Part shown: piece after piece, positions 52,772-60,662 of the stretch
How positions within the stretch are numbered: the stretch's first letter is position 1
Layout: the number at the start of each line of letters is the position of its first letter
DNA from: a virus
Length of the DNA: 64,000 nt
Reading direction: 5' to 3' (one strand)
Virus record (IMG/VR): IMGVR_UViG_3300028025_006190
Span: 1 to 64,000 of that record
Translations under genes and position numbers: made by a program
The notes under the pieces: model-generated
What the model was told of the DNA's origin: nothing
The model's input: only the letters and a program-made list of their open reading frames with translations
Database searches by the model: none

Positions 52772-55435
52772 GTGAATGACGAAAATAAGCTTCTAAAAGG
52801 AGCATCATGGTACGCCTCTCAGGGGTGGAAACTTCTGAAATGCTACGGAATTAGCTCCGATGGGTCGTGTACATGCCACGGGACTCACACCGACCCCAAA
52901 GACATTGGAAAGCATGCAGCACTTAAAGAGTGGCAAAATCTTGCAACTGATGATCAAGTAACTATTGAAAATTGGTGGCGGGCGCAACCAGAAAATAACG
53001 TAGCTGTCAACTGCAGTCTGTCGGGATTTTTTGTTATCGACATTGATCCGCGAAATGGCGGTTTTGAGTCATTCGAAATTATGATGCAGCGCGTCAACGG
53101 AGAGATACCCGAGACAGTCGAAGCAATCACTGGCGCATACTCCGATAAAAAGAAAAAAATTGCCCGTGGTCGTCACCTCTTCTTTAGGTGCCCTCCGGGG
53201 GTTGCCCTCAAGGGAAGATTCACAAAAGAAGACAACCTGCCGGGAATTGACATTAAACATGTGGGGTATGTCCTACTTGCTCCATCTAGACACCAGTCGG
53301 GCGTTGAGTACGAGTGGAAGCCTGGCCACGCTCCGTGGGAAATGGAGATGGCCGAAATCACAGAAGAGATGTTGGAGTTTCTGAGAGATCGAAGAAGAAG
53401 CGGTCGAACATCGTCTGACGGAATTGCCGGCTCGTATAGCACGGAACTTGGTGAAACGGACTGGTCCGCATTTGACGGTCTGTCTTATAAAGGACAGAAG
53501 TTCAACATCCAAGAAATTCTTGAAGAAGGTATTGAAGAAGGTAGCCGTGCAGTAACGGTATACGCTCTTGCCTGCGCTCTTGCAAATAAGTATGGGACTG
53601 ACTCGATGTCTCAGACTTTTATCGAGACGATGATGATTCGCTTCAATCACGAGAAGATCAATCCTCCCATGGAACTGGAGGGATCAAACAGTCTCTTGAT
53701 GCATGTTCGCCGTGCTATTCAGTTTGTTGACGAAAATCCCAAGCATCTGAGAGGGAATCCCGAGCTTGCTGAGTGGCAAAAACGAACCGCAGAAAATATG
53801 GGAAAGGAGTCGTTTCGATCTCCCGGATCTTCAACATCATCGGTAGATACTGCTGATCGTGATGATGACATTGAAATTACATCTGAACCGGGGACCATCG
53901 GTAATGCTGTCGAATACGGAGTAAAAGCCGGATCATCCATCATGGATGCATCATCTTTTCGAAACATGGACATTCCCCTTGACCCGGATGCCATATCTTC
54001 GGACGACGGTGGAAATAAAAAGCAGCGATCGCTCACAGATGTCGGTAACGGACGTCGTCTTGTAGATAGTTTTGTAGCCGGCATTCGATACACGCCGGTG
54101 CTGGGGTGGCATGTGTGGGACGGCACACATTGGCGTCGTGATCCAGAAAATCTCCAAATCCGAGAATTGTCGAAAAAGCTCTCGTCCATGATTGCTAGCG
54201 AGACTATTGAATATGAAGACATCGACAAGAAGAACGAGATTATCTCTTTCTCAAAACAAGCAAAGTCTGCTGCAAGAATGAAATCAGCAATTGATAATGC
54301 CACGTCCGATACTCGTATTCAGGTACCTGTCTCTCAGTGGGACAGTAATGTAGAGCTTTTTGGTGTTGCCAACGGAGTTGTGAATCTCCGTACTGGTGAG
54401 CTGATGCGGGGTGTACCAGAGCTCCACATCACTCGACACTCCCCCGTGGCGTACACCCCAGGATTGACCCACCCTCGGTGGCAGGAGTTCTTGGACTTTG
54501 CTACATATGGCGACAAAGAATATCAAGCGTACTTGCAGCGTGCTGTTGGATACAGCATGACTGGTCTTAATGATCTTGACATTATGTTTTTGATTCACGG
54601 CCGTCCAGGGTCGGGTAAGAACACATTTATTGAGTCATTCTGCAAGGCTCTTGGAATGTCTGAATACGCCTATCCGATGGAGTCCACGGTACTTGCTCAA
54701 GACGATGGTCGCAGCACCAACACAGACTCGTATCACTACGCTGAACTTCGTGGTAAGCGTGTTGTGTGGGTTGACGAATTGCCTGAGACTGAGCGACTCA
54801 AGGAGAACGCGATTAAGCGTCTTACTGGTTCGGCAACGATCTCGGCTCGCTCCCCTGGAGAAAAGCCAATTAACTTTGAGTCACAGGCCAAGTTGTGGAT
54901 TACTACAAACCACCGTCCGATTATTACTGACGATGCCATGTGGCGACGTATGCGTGCTCTCCCATGGGACCGCATCCCCGAGAAGTCTGACCCCACACTC
55001 AAGGCATTTTTGTCAGACCCAGAGATAGGTCTCCGGGTGCTGCTGTCTTGGGCTGTCCAGGGTGCAGTAGATTTTTTTGCATCCAAAGAGCTTGATCCAC
55101 TGGCTCCCGAGACATGCACTGTTGTGCTCAACGCAACAAACTCATACCGAAGCGATGAAGACCGTATGGCAATGTTTATCCGTGAAGAGCTTGTTGAGGC
55201 TCCTGGAAAAATTACAAGTGTTAAAAAAGCGCGTACAATCTATTCTTGGTGGTCTGAAGAACGCGGTGAAAGGCCGATGACTCAGATTTCCTTTACTCGT
55301 AAGCTACGAGACCGAGGAGTCCACATCGAAGGTGTTGGATCTGACGCTCAAATTTATGGGTATGAAATTAAAACTAAGACACCGTCATCTCTTAGTGGAG
55401 ACGACTGGTCCTCGCTTAGTCAGATGGCTAGATAG
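52772..55435 (+). CDS. Primase-polymerase fused to D5-like SF3 helicase
   Basis: This protein has 887 residues from the GTG at 52772, which has AGGA six bases upstream; a longer frame begins at 52688 without a good site. The N-terminus is a PrimPol domain (CTCHGTHTDPKDIGKHA zinc-type segment, FFVIDIDPRNGG catalytic D-x-D near 88, ARGRHLFFRCP). The C-terminal half is an SF3 helicase: HGRPGSGKNTF Walker A near 609, VVWVDELPETERL Walker B, KLWITTNHRPII motif C, then a D5-type C-terminal helix bundle. It opens the origin or fork and primes replication alongside DNA polymerase I. Confidence 0.87.
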   Translation: MNDENKLLKGASWYASQGWKLLKCYGISSDGSCTCHGTHTDPKDIGKHAALKEWQNLATDDQVTIENWWRAQPENNVAVNCSLSGFFVIDIDPRNGGFESFEIMMQRVNGEIPETVEAITGAYSDKKKKIARGRHLFFRCPPGVALKGRFTKEDNLPGIDIKHVGYVLLAPSRHQSGVEYEWKPGHAPWEMEMAEITEEMLEFLRDRRRSGRTSSDGIAGSYSTELGETDWSAFDGLSYKGQKFNIQEILEEGIEEGSRAVTVYALACALANKYGTDSMSQTFIETMMIRFNHEKINPPMELEGSNSLLMHVRRAIQFVDENPKHLRGNPELAEWQKRTAENMGKESFRSPGSSTSSVDTADRDDDIEITSEPGTIGNAVEYGVKAGSSIMDASSFRNMDIPLDPDAISSDDGGNKKQRSLTDVGNGRRLVDSFVAGIRYTPVLGWHVWDGTHWRRDPENLQIRELSKKLSSMIASETIEYEDIDKKNEIISFSKQAKSAARMKSAIDNATSDTRIQVPVSQWDSNVELFGVANGVVNLRTGELMRGVPELHITRHSPVAYTPGLTHPRWQEFLDFATYGDKEYQAYLQRAVGYSMTGLNDLDIMFLIHGRPGSGKNTFIESFCKALGMSEYAYPMESTVLAQDDGRSTNTDSYHYAELRGKRVVWVDELPETERLKENAIKRLTGSATISARSPGEKPINFESQAKLWITTNHRPIITDDAMWRRMRALPWDRIPEKSDPTLKAFLSDPEIGLRVLLSWAVQGAVDFFASKELDPLAPETCTVVLNATNSYRSDEDRMAMFIREELVEAPGKITSVKKARTIYSWWSEERGERPMTQISFTRKLRDRGVHIEGVGSDAQIYGYEIKTKTPSSLSGDDWSSLSQMAR

Positions 55436-55444
55436 GAAAATAAA

Positions 55445-55657
55445 GTGAGTGCGATTTTTGATAGTGAAGATCTACCAGAGATTGTCGTTGAAGAAAAATC
55501 AGGCAACTTTACCTACGTAAAAGTAGGCAGCTGGTCTTTCTGTGTAGAAGATGATCTTGATAGAACACCAGAACAACTAATGGAGGATGCACGAGCATTT
55601 ACTGCTTATGCGGTCTACCACGAAAAACTTAGGGCTGTCCAGGAACAAGATCAGTGA
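55445..55657 (+). CDS. Small protein of unknown function
   Basis: This protein has 70 residues, GTG start with AGGAAAATAAA upstream, overlapping the next gene by GTGA. Beta-rich N-terminus (EIVVEEKSGNFTYVKVGSWSFCVEDD) and helical C-terminus. It is coupled to the glycosyltransferase gene. No family is recognised. Confidence 0.6.
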   Translation: MSAIFDSEDLPEIVVEEKSGNFTYVKVGSWSFCVEDDLDRTPEQLMEDARAFTAYAVYHEKLRAVQEQDQ

Positions 55658-56706
55658 AGATCGCGGTATACACAATTGCTCTCAACGAGGAAAACCATGT
55701 GGAGCGATGGTATGAATCTTCTAAAGAGGCCGACTACCATCTAATTTTAGATACCGGATCTACAGACAGCACCGTTGAGATTGCCGAGCGTCTTGGCATA
55801 GCGATCCACAAGGCGCATATCAATCCATGGAGATTTGATGTTGCCCGAAATACTGCTATGGCATTGCTGCCAGCAGATATTGATTTTTGTATCTCTATGG
55901 ACGCTGATGAGATCTTGATGCCGGGATGGAGAGAAGAGCTCGAGAAGATCGAAGGATCGAATATAACTACACCTCGACACACATTTACCTTCTCATTTAA
56001 TCCTGACGGCACTCCGGCCTTTCAATTTGGTGGGAACCGTATCCACGCTCGTAACGGTTTTGTGTGGAAACACCCTATACACGAACTTCTGGTACCGACC
56101 GGGATCGAGGATGTTCAGGGGTGGGTAAATCTAGAAATGCAACACCACCCGGACCGGACTAAGTCTCGTGATCAGTACTTATCTCTCCTGGAGAGGGCGG
56201 TAAAAGACGAACCTACTGATGCGCGTATGTCTTTCTACTACGGTAGAGAGCTTTACTACCGGAGTCGATTTAAAGAAGCAGCCAAGCAACTCAGCGATTT
56301 TCTTGCTCTTCCCGGGGCTACTTGGGCTGGCGATCGTTCTGACGCTTATATTCTTATTTCTAGGTGCGTAGATGATCTAGTAGAGGCCAGGCAGTGGGCT
56401 TCGCTGGCAATTCAAGAGGCCCCGGAGCGAAGAGAGGGGTATGTCAGAATGGCCACCCTTTGTTATCACTCCGAAAGCTTTGAACAAGGTTTAATGTATG
56501 CCGAACAGGCACTTACCATTACCGAGCGTCCTCTGCAATATATGTGTGAAGACTGGGCCTGGGGGTGGGAAATTTTAGATGTGGCCGGTATTTGTGCGTG
56601 GGTGCTTGGTGATGTCGAGAGGGCTCGTAAATATGGGCTTGAAGCTTTAAATTTGAATCCTGAACATGAGAGACTAAAAAAGAACGTTGAGTACTATCTC
56701 GGGTAG
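55654..56706 (+). CDS. Family 2 glycosyltransferase with TPR-like tail
   Basis: This protein has 350 residues. The N-terminal 180 residues are a GT2 (SunS/PgaC-like) fold: IAVYTIALNEENHVERW, LDTGSTDSTVEIA (nucleotide-sugar binding), the D-x-D-type SMDADEIL, and a conserved RIHARNGFVWKHPIHELL. The C-terminus (about 190-350) has TPR-like helical repeats (DARMSFYYGRELYYRSRFKEAAKQL..., EGYVRMATLCYHSESFEQGLMYAEQAL..., NPEHERLKKNVEYYL). It probably transfers sugar to a phage protein, phage DNA or a host surface component; the acceptor is unknown. Confidence 0.8.
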   Translation: MKIAVYTIALNEENHVERWYESSKEADYHLILDTGSTDSTVEIAERLGIAIHKAHINPWRFDVARNTAMALLPADIDFCISMDADEILMPGWREELEKIEGSNITTPRHTFTFSFNPDGTPAFQFGGNRIHARNGFVWKHPIHELLVPTGIEDVQGWVNLEMQHHPDRTKSRDQYLSLLERAVKDEPTDARMSFYYGRELYYRSRFKEAAKQLSDFLALPGATWAGDRSDAYILISRCVDDLVEARQWASLAIQEAPERREGYVRMATLCYHSESFEQGLMYAEQALTITERPLQYMCEDWAWGWEILDVAGICAWVLGDVERARKYGLEALNLNPEHERLKKNVEYYLG

Positions 56707-56741
56707 AATAGAACATATAGTTTTCTAATCCTGGAGCTTCC
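56707..56741 (+). promoter_or_regulatory. Leader before the tail-associated gene, with TAGAATAGAA element
   Basis: GGTAGAATAGAAC at 56702-56714 repeats the TAGAATAGAA element found at 31214-31223. It may be a phage promoter -10 region. TGGAG at 56732-56736 is the ribosome binding site for the ATG at 56742. Confidence 0.3.
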
Positions 56742-57461
56742 ATGCCCGTTATCAACTTGAGCACACTGAAAGATATTCTCGGTGGTACAACTCCGGTCAA
56801 TGCCACCGTATCTGCTTACGTATATCGAGGTACCCAAAGGGCCGTTCGTTATTCTGGCGAAGATGTAATTTTCCCTGCTCCAGTAACAATAGACATTATT
56901 AATGGGACTCCACAGCCTGATCTTCAGCTTGCTGCCATCCCAGCCGATTGTTACTGGAAAATTATTATTTGGTCAGACAGCAGATCCCCTCTTCGTAGAG
57001 ATGTGATTCTTCCGGCTGGGGCGGGTCCATTTGATTTCGATGAACTAGTAGATGTCGACTCGACGACAAATTTGCCTGATGCCGGTACTGCACTTGCAGA
57101 CGCCTACCTTGCTGAAATTGAGGCTGCTGCCGATAGAGCAGAGGCTGCAACAATACGAGAGACTGTTTATGCATTGACGTATGCAGCAACTCTTGCCCCG
57201 AATGCGATTAACGGTCCAATCCAGACCACAACATTGACTGGCAATGTCACCATCAATGGATTTACTTCTCCTCTTAGTGGACAGACAATCAAACTTGTGC
57301 TCACTCAAGATGGGACGGGTGGTCGTCTTTTAACCTCTACTATGAAGTTTGCTGGTGGTGTAAAGACACTGTCTACGGCTGGTGGCGCTACTGACATTCT
57401 TACAATTTCTTACATTGGCACTACTTACTATGCGACCCTCGATAAAGGCTACGCTTCGTAG
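56742..57461 (+). CDS. Putative fibre/adhesin-type protein
   Basis: This protein has 239 residues. The N-terminal half (VINLSTLKDILGGTTPVNATVSAYVYRG...DCYWKIIIWSDSRSPLRRDVILPAG) resembles phage tail-adhesin upper-domain modules. A helical middle (ADAYLAEIEAAADRAEAATIRE) is typical of fibre coiled stems. The beta-rich end (TTLTGNVTINGFTSPLSGQTIKLVLTQDGTGGRLLTS) resembles C-terminal fibre modules. It is likely a small structural or receptor-binding protein placed beside the lysis gene. Confidence 0.5.
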   Translation: MPVINLSTLKDILGGTTPVNATVSAYVYRGTQRAVRYSGEDVIFPAPVTIDIINGTPQPDLQLAAIPADCYWKIIIWSDSRSPLRRDVILPAGAGPFDFDELVDVDSTTNLPDAGTALADAYLAEIEAAADRAEAATIRETVYALTYAATLAPNAINGPIQTTTLTGNVTINGFTSPLSGQTIKLVLTQDGTGGRLLTSTMKFAGGVKTLSTAGGATDILTISYIGTTYYATLDKGYAS

Positions 57462-57561
57462 ATTTTACAGTTACTCCAGACAGGTGTGTTTTTACTGGTG
57501 ATACACTGGTATTACACAAGATAAAACATACCTAACTAACACAATAAATAGATTGGAAAAT

Positions 57562-58719
57562 ATGAGCTACATTAATACCCTTTCCGGGTATCGCATGAGC
57601 GATGACTGGGCCGACCATATTGCCCGTGGATCGCGGGGCGGTATTGACTATGCCACTGGAATGAATACCCCAATTCCTGCCCCGATTGCTGGTCGCCTGG
57701 AGAACCGCCCCGATAACGGTAATGGGTTTGGAAACTACATTCGCTTCCACCACGGCAACGGGTTCATTGACGAGTATTTGCACCTCAACAGTTTTGTTGC
57801 CGAAGGAAACTACGCTCAGGGGCAGGTTATTGGGTACACGGGAAATACCGGAAATAGCACCGGACCCCACGTACACTGGCACCTTATTGATCCAAGTGGT
57901 CGTCGGGTAAACCCTCTTGACTATGTTCAGGGTGGTTCAGGTGGAAGCACGACTTCCTCTGGAATCGGTGCGAGTATGGCAGCTGCTCAGCAGATACTTG
58001 CAAATGTTGGACTCTATAGCGGTGTTGTTGATGGTATTTTTGGTCCTAAGTCTTGGAGAGCCACTCAGACGTGGTTGGCCAAGTATGGACTATATGACGG
58101 AGCAATTGATGGAATTCCTGGACCGAAGACCTACCGAGGGGTGCAGCTATACGGTCAAAAGAATGGTAACTACGGCCCTCCCGGGGTAGTTGATGGAGTT
58201 CTTGGTCCCCTGTCGTGGGCTGGATTTGTTCAGTCTTTGAAAGAAGATACGGCGGCACCTGCCCCAACCCCACCACCAGCGCCAGTAAAGCCAGAGCCTG
58301 TAAAGCCTGAGCCTGTTGTGCCTCCTGTAGTGCCAACTCCACCAGTCCCGGAAAAACCAGAGGTTGTTGTCCCAGAAAAACCTGAAAAGCCCGCAAAACC
58401 CACTCGCCCTACACGACCATCTAAGCCCACTAAACCTGTAAAGGATCCAGTAATGCCAGAAGTAAAGCCACTCCCTGATGCCGCAAATACTGCCGCTCAC
58501 GACGCTCTTGGGATCTTGATCCCGAAGGCAAAAAACCGCAAGATTGCATATGCCGTCTACGGTCTGATCTCTCTAGTTGTAAGCAACGCTGCAGTTGGTG
58601 TTGTTGCTTCTGGAACGGAAGCTCCCCTGTGGCTTATCATAGGTCTTGCCGTTGTCGGTAACCTGGGTGCCCCGTTCGCAACACTCGCTATCGCGAATGC
58701 CGGCAACAGCCAGAAGTAA
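57562..58719 (+). CDS. M23-type endolysin with peptidoglycan-binding repeats and C-terminal holin-like membrane domain
   Basis: This protein has 385 residues from the ATG at 57562 (GGAAAA five bases before; an upstream TTG at 57553 is less likely). Residues 1-120 are an M23/LytM-like domain: D29 in GGIDYATG, FIDEYLHLNSF and H103-V-H105-W-H107. The first zinc-ligand His expected before GID is Arg. About 130-230 carry peptidoglycan-binding repeats (VDGIFGPKSWRATQTWL, IDGIPGPKTYRGVQLY, VDGVLGPLSWAGFV). A Pro/Lys-rich linker (230-310) leads to two membrane helices (IAYAVYGLISLVVSNAAVGVVA, PLWLIIGLAVVGNLGAPFATLAIA) that look like an actinophage holin. It cleaves wall peptidoglycan and may anchor or release itself through the membrane part (inference). 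Confidence 0.82.
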   Translation: MSYINTLSGYRMSDDWADHIARGSRGGIDYATGMNTPIPAPIAGRLENRPDNGNGFGNYIRFHHGNGFIDEYLHLNSFVAEGNYAQGQVIGYTGNTGNSTGPHVHWHLIDPSGRRVNPLDYVQGGSGGSTTSSGIGASMAAAQQILANVGLYSGVVDGIFGPKSWRATQTWLAKYGLYDGAIDGIPGPKTYRGVQLYGQKNGNYGPPGVVDGVLGPLSWAGFVQSLKEDTAAPAPTPPPAPVKPEPVKPEPVVPPVVPTPPVPEKPEVVVPEKPEKPAKPTRPTRPSKPTKPVKDPVMPEVKPLPDAANTAAHDALGILIPKAKNRKIAYAVYGLISLVVSNAAVGVVASGTEAPLWLIIGLAVVGNLGAPFATLAIANAGNSQK

Positions 58720-58731
58720 GCTAAAATAAAA

Positions 58732-58776
58732 AAGCAGACCCGACCACATTCGTGACCATCGGGTCTGCTTCTTTTT
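58732..58776 (+). terminator. Terminator after the lysin gene
   Basis: A perfect 12-base stem AAGCAGACCCGA / TCGGGTCTGCTT with a 15-base loop is followed by CTTTTTG. This is a strong intrinsic terminator, one base before the first tRNA. Confidence 0.9.
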
Positions 58777-58847
58777 GTCGCTCAAGTGTTACGGTAGCAC
58801 GACGGTCTCCAAAACCGTGAGACTAGGTTCAATTCCTAGGAGCGGCG
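58777..58847 (+). tRNA. tRNA-Trp (CCA anticodon)
   Basis: The acceptor GTCGCTC pairs with GAGCGGC. The anticodon stem ACGGT/ACCGT encloses loop CTCCAAA (anticodon CCA). The T-arm is CTAGG-TTCAATT-CCTAG. It has a small D-arm and no encoded CCA. It begins immediately after the lysin terminator, so its transcript must come from read-through or processing. Confidence 0.85.
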
Positions 58848-59064
58848 CAATTTGACTACATTGTTTCTAAATTTGTGCTAAAGTATTTATAACGCAAGAT
58901 CGACGGATCAAGCGGAGTGATGGCTGAATGTGTCTTTCCAGTAAGGACCTAAAGCACACCTCGGGTTAGCGCCCTGCCTTAGCGGGTAAAAGAGGTGGTC
59001 GGGTGCGGTACATACTGTATTGCTGGGACCCCGTGGTGGTAAAACGCAATCCACCCACTCAACT
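58848..59064 (+). ncRNA. Unassigned, apparently structured transcript region between tRNA genes
   Basis: This is about 215 bases without a convincing gene, ending in a strong terminator. TTGACT at 58852-58857 could be a -35 box. Hairpins visible: GTCTTT/AAGGAC, CACCTC/GAGGTG and GGTGG/CCACC (near 59035-59055). A tiny frame ATG at about 58920 (MAECVFPVRT, with GGAG upstream) could be a leader peptide. It is not a recognisable tRNA, tmRNA or 6S RNA. A small phage RNA is inferred from structure plus its own terminator. Confidence 0.35.
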
Positions 59065-59100
59065 AAAAACCCCCGGGATCTTTTCCTCCGGGGGTTTTTT
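59065..59100 (+). terminator. Terminator before the tRNA-Pro gene
   Basis: CCCCCGG pairs with CCGGGGG across an 11-base loop, flanked by AAAAA and TTTTTT. The A/T flanks extend the stem and allow termination in both directions. Confidence 0.9.
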
Positions 59101-59122
59101 ATGTGTGTTACTGTTTACAGAA

Positions 59123-59196
59123 CGGGATGTAGCTCAGCTTGGTAGAGCGCTGCGTTTGGGACGCAGAAGTCGCAGGTTCAAATCCTGTCGTCCCGA
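59123..59196 (+). tRNA. tRNA-Pro (TGG anticodon)
   Basis: The acceptor CGGGATG pairs with CGTCCCG (one G-U pair). The D-arm is GCTC/GAGC, the anticodon arm CTGCG-TTTGGGA-CGCAG (anticodon TGG), the T-arm GCAGG-TTCAAAT-CCTGT, and the discriminator is A. No CCA is encoded. It is separated from the next tRNA by one base. Confidence 0.92.
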
Positions 59197-59197
59197 C

Positions 59198-59273
59198 GGC
59201 GGTGTAGCCCAATGGCAGAGGCACACGGTTTAGGTCCGTGCCAGTGTGAGTTCGAATCTCATCACCGCTACCA
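59198..59273 (+). tRNA. tRNA-Leu (TAG anticodon) with a short variable arm
   Basis: The acceptor GGCGGTG pairs with CACCGCT. The anticodon arm is CACGG-TTTAGGT-CCGTG (anticodon TAG), the T-arm GTGAG-TTCGAAT-CTCAT, the discriminator A, and CCA is encoded at 59271-59273. The variable region is only five bases, whereas leucine tRNAs normally have a long variable arm. All stems pair well, so it is unlikely to be a pseudogene. Confidence 0.8.
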
Positions 59274-59297
59274 AAAGTCTTATGTTAGACTTCTGCC

Positions 59298-59462
59298 ATG
59301 CAGGAGAACGCTATTAAGATCCTTATTCGAGATGAGATGGTTGAGGCCGGGATTGTCGTTGCAGAGGGGACAATGCTCACCTATCTATATGAGGGTCGAG
59401 AATATCTAGTCATGATGAGCGTCGTAGACATTACGGATTGGGACAATCAAGATGACGAATGA
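59298..59462 (+). CDS. Small acidic protein of unknown function
   Basis: This protein has 54 residues (starts MQENAIKILIRDEMVEAGIV, ends DWDNQDDE). No ribosome binding site is visible; TATGTT at 59281-59286 could be a -10 box for a very short leader. Its last bases overlap the DUF3310-like gene. The coding character is reasonable (alternating hydrophobic pattern, beta strand TMLTYLYEGREYLVMMSVV). It looks like a small phage accessory protein. Confidence 0.5.
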   Translation: MQENAIKILIRDEMVEAGIVVAEGTMLTYLYEGREYLVMMSVVDITDWDNQDDE

Positions 59463-59670
59463 TCCGGTACGCCAACCATCTCATTACTTTCACCCAAGTG
59501 GTATTGAAGTTATTGAGATCACAAAACACGAGTCTTTCCTCCGGGGGAACATCATCAAATACATTCTCCGTGCCCCATTTAAGGGCAGAGAGTTAGAAGA
59601 TTTACGTAAAGCTCAGATGTATCTTGAGTGGGAAATTGCCAGAGTTGAAAAGGAAATAGAAGACAAGTGA
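59452..59670 (+). CDS. DUF3310-like protein
   Basis: This protein has 72 residues. The signature is PVRQPSHYFHPSGIEVIEITKHESFLRGNIIKYILRA followed by a KG-x-ELEDLRKAQMYLEWEI helix, the pattern of the short DUF3310 proteins that accompany nucleotide-metabolism genes in many phages. The biochemical role is not settled in the family. It overlaps both its neighbours and sits directly before thyX, in agreement with a nucleotide-linked role. Confidence 0.8.
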   Translation: MTNDPVRQPSHYFHPSGIEVIEITKHESFLRGNIIKYILRAPFKGRELEDLRKAQMYLEWEIARVEKEIEDK

Positions 59671-60365
59671 TTTTTACCAGTGAACTAGAAGTAGAGCTTG
59701 TTCAATACTCCGGAAGCGATAAAATAATTGCAGATGCTGCTCGAGTATCTACTGGCGCTGTGGCCGATGCATACACTGAAGAAGAGAATGCCAAACTACT
59801 TGGGTATCTTGTAAAGAATCGCCACGGCTCACCCTTTGAGCACAACTCGATGACCTTCAAGATCTCTGCTCCTATATTTGTATTCCGTGAGTTCCAACGT
59901 CACCGTATTGGCTGGTCCTATAACGAGGTCTCTGCGCGATACAAAGAGATGGATCCGGTTTTCTATGCGTACCCACCAACGAGGCCTCTAGTCCAGGAAG
60001 GATCCTCTGCCCATCCGAAGCTTGTTGACGGGCACCCGTCTATGACTACGATGGTAAATCACGAAATGATGACTGCATACTCTCACTCCTGGGGGATCTA
60101 CAAAGCTCTTCTGCGTGAGGGTGCTGCTAACGAAGTTGCTCGATCTGTGCTCCCTGTTGGTCTCTACAGTCAGATGTATGCGACATGCAATGCTCGAAGC
60201 TTGATGGCATTCCTGTCATTACGAGTTGATGCTGAGAACGCCCAGTTTGAGACCAAGCCCCAGTGGGAGATCGAACAGGTCGCTCGCAAGATGGAAGAGT
60301 ACTTTTCTCTAATGTTCCCGGACACACACTACTTTTTTAACAAGAATGGTAGAATTGCTCCATAG
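59667..60365 (+). CDS. thyX: FAD-dependent thymidylate synthase (ThyX)
   Basis: This protein has 232 residues. It makes dTMP from dUMP using methylene-tetrahydrofolate and NADPH with FAD. The signature RHRIGWSYNEVSARY lies near 84-98, following FVFREFQ. HGSPFEHNSMTF and the C-terminal AQFETKPQWEIEQVARKMEEYF helix are typical. The RHR-to-Ser spacing is eight residues, one more than the usual RHRX7S. It overlaps the DUF3310-like gene and precedes a tRNA cluster. With ribonucleotide reductase it supplies DNA precursors. Confidence 0.92.
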   Translation: MIFTSELEVELVQYSGSDKIIADAARVSTGAVADAYTEEENAKLLGYLVKNRHGSPFEHNSMTFKISAPIFVFREFQRHRIGWSYNEVSARYKEMDPVFYAYPPTRPLVQEGSSAHPKLVDGHPSMTTMVNHEMMTAYSHSWGIYKALLREGAANEVARSVLPVGLYSQMYATCNARSLMAFLSLRVDAENAQFETKPQWEIEQVARKMEEYFSLMFPDTHYFFNKNGRIAP

Positions 60366-60430
60366 GTAAAATTAGCTAAGTTACCTGCCGACAGTCGGCC
60401 GCCCCCAGGGTAAGCGATATCCCTGGTCCA
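60366..60430 (+). other. Two short hairpins between thyX and the second tRNA cluster
   Basis: GCCGA-CAG-TCGGC (60387-60399) and CCAGGG / CCCTGG with a ten-base loop (60405-60426) lie in tandem with no T-run. They may be processing sites for tRNA maturation or weak terminators. Confidence 0.35.
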
Positions 60431-60503
60431 GCCTCCTTAGCTCAGTTGGTAGAGCGCGATACTTGTAATATCGATGTCATCGGTTCGATTCCGGTAGGGG
60501 GCC
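60431..60503 (+). tRNA. tRNA-Thr (TGT anticodon)
   Basis: The acceptor GCCTCCT pairs with AGGGGGC. The anticodon arm is CGATA-CTTGTAA-TATCG (anticodon TGT), the T-arm ATCGG-TTCGATT-CCGGT. No CCA is encoded in full. It lies five bases upstream of tRNA-Arg. Confidence 0.9.
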
Positions 60504-60507
60504 CAGA

Positions 60508-60579
60508 CCCCTCGTAGCTCAGCGGAAGAGCGTATGGTTTCTACCCATCCGGCCGGGAGTTCGAATCTCTCCGAGGGGA
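60508..60579 (+). tRNA. tRNA-Arg (TCT anticodon)
   Basis: The acceptor CCCCTCG pairs perfectly with CGAGGGG. The anticodon loop TTTCTAC gives anticodon TCT, in a stem with one mismatch at its base. The T-arm is GGGAG-TTCGAAT-CTCTC and the discriminator is A. It reads AGA/AGG codons, which are used often in the tape measure and polyvalent genes. Confidence 0.88.
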
Positions 60580-60582
60580 CAC

Positions 60583-60656
60583 CGGGAGTTAGCTCAGCCG
60601 GTTAGAGCAGCGGACTCATAATCCGTCGGTCGCGGGTTCAAGTCCCGCACTCCTGA
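60583..60656 (+). tRNA. tRNA with CAT anticodon (Met, or Ile if the C is modified to lysidine)
   Basis: The acceptor CGGGAGT pairs with ACTCCTG (one G-U). The anticodon arm is GCGGA-CTCATAA-TCCGT (anticodon CAT), the T-arm GCGGG-TTCAAGT-CCCGC. The first acceptor pair is C-G rather than the mismatch of initiator tRNA, so it is an elongator Met or an Ile2 tRNA; sequence alone does not decide. Confidence 0.88.
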
Positions 60657-60662
60657 CAACAC

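Noticed and set aside
53719-54303. 194-residue minus-strand open frame
   Set aside because: It is antisense to the primase-helicase linker region, Ser-rich, with no independent support.
58848-59064. Possible tmRNA
   Set aside because: No tRNA-like ends or T-loop pattern with a matching acceptor stem were found, so only an unassigned RNA is called.
59003-59409. Open frames running through 59003-59233 and 59212-59409
   Set aside because: They read through the terminator and the tRNA-Pro and tRNA-Leu genes.
60431-60656. tRNA genes as prophage attachment site
   Set aside because: No integrase, excisionase or repeated tRNA fragment is present in the window.
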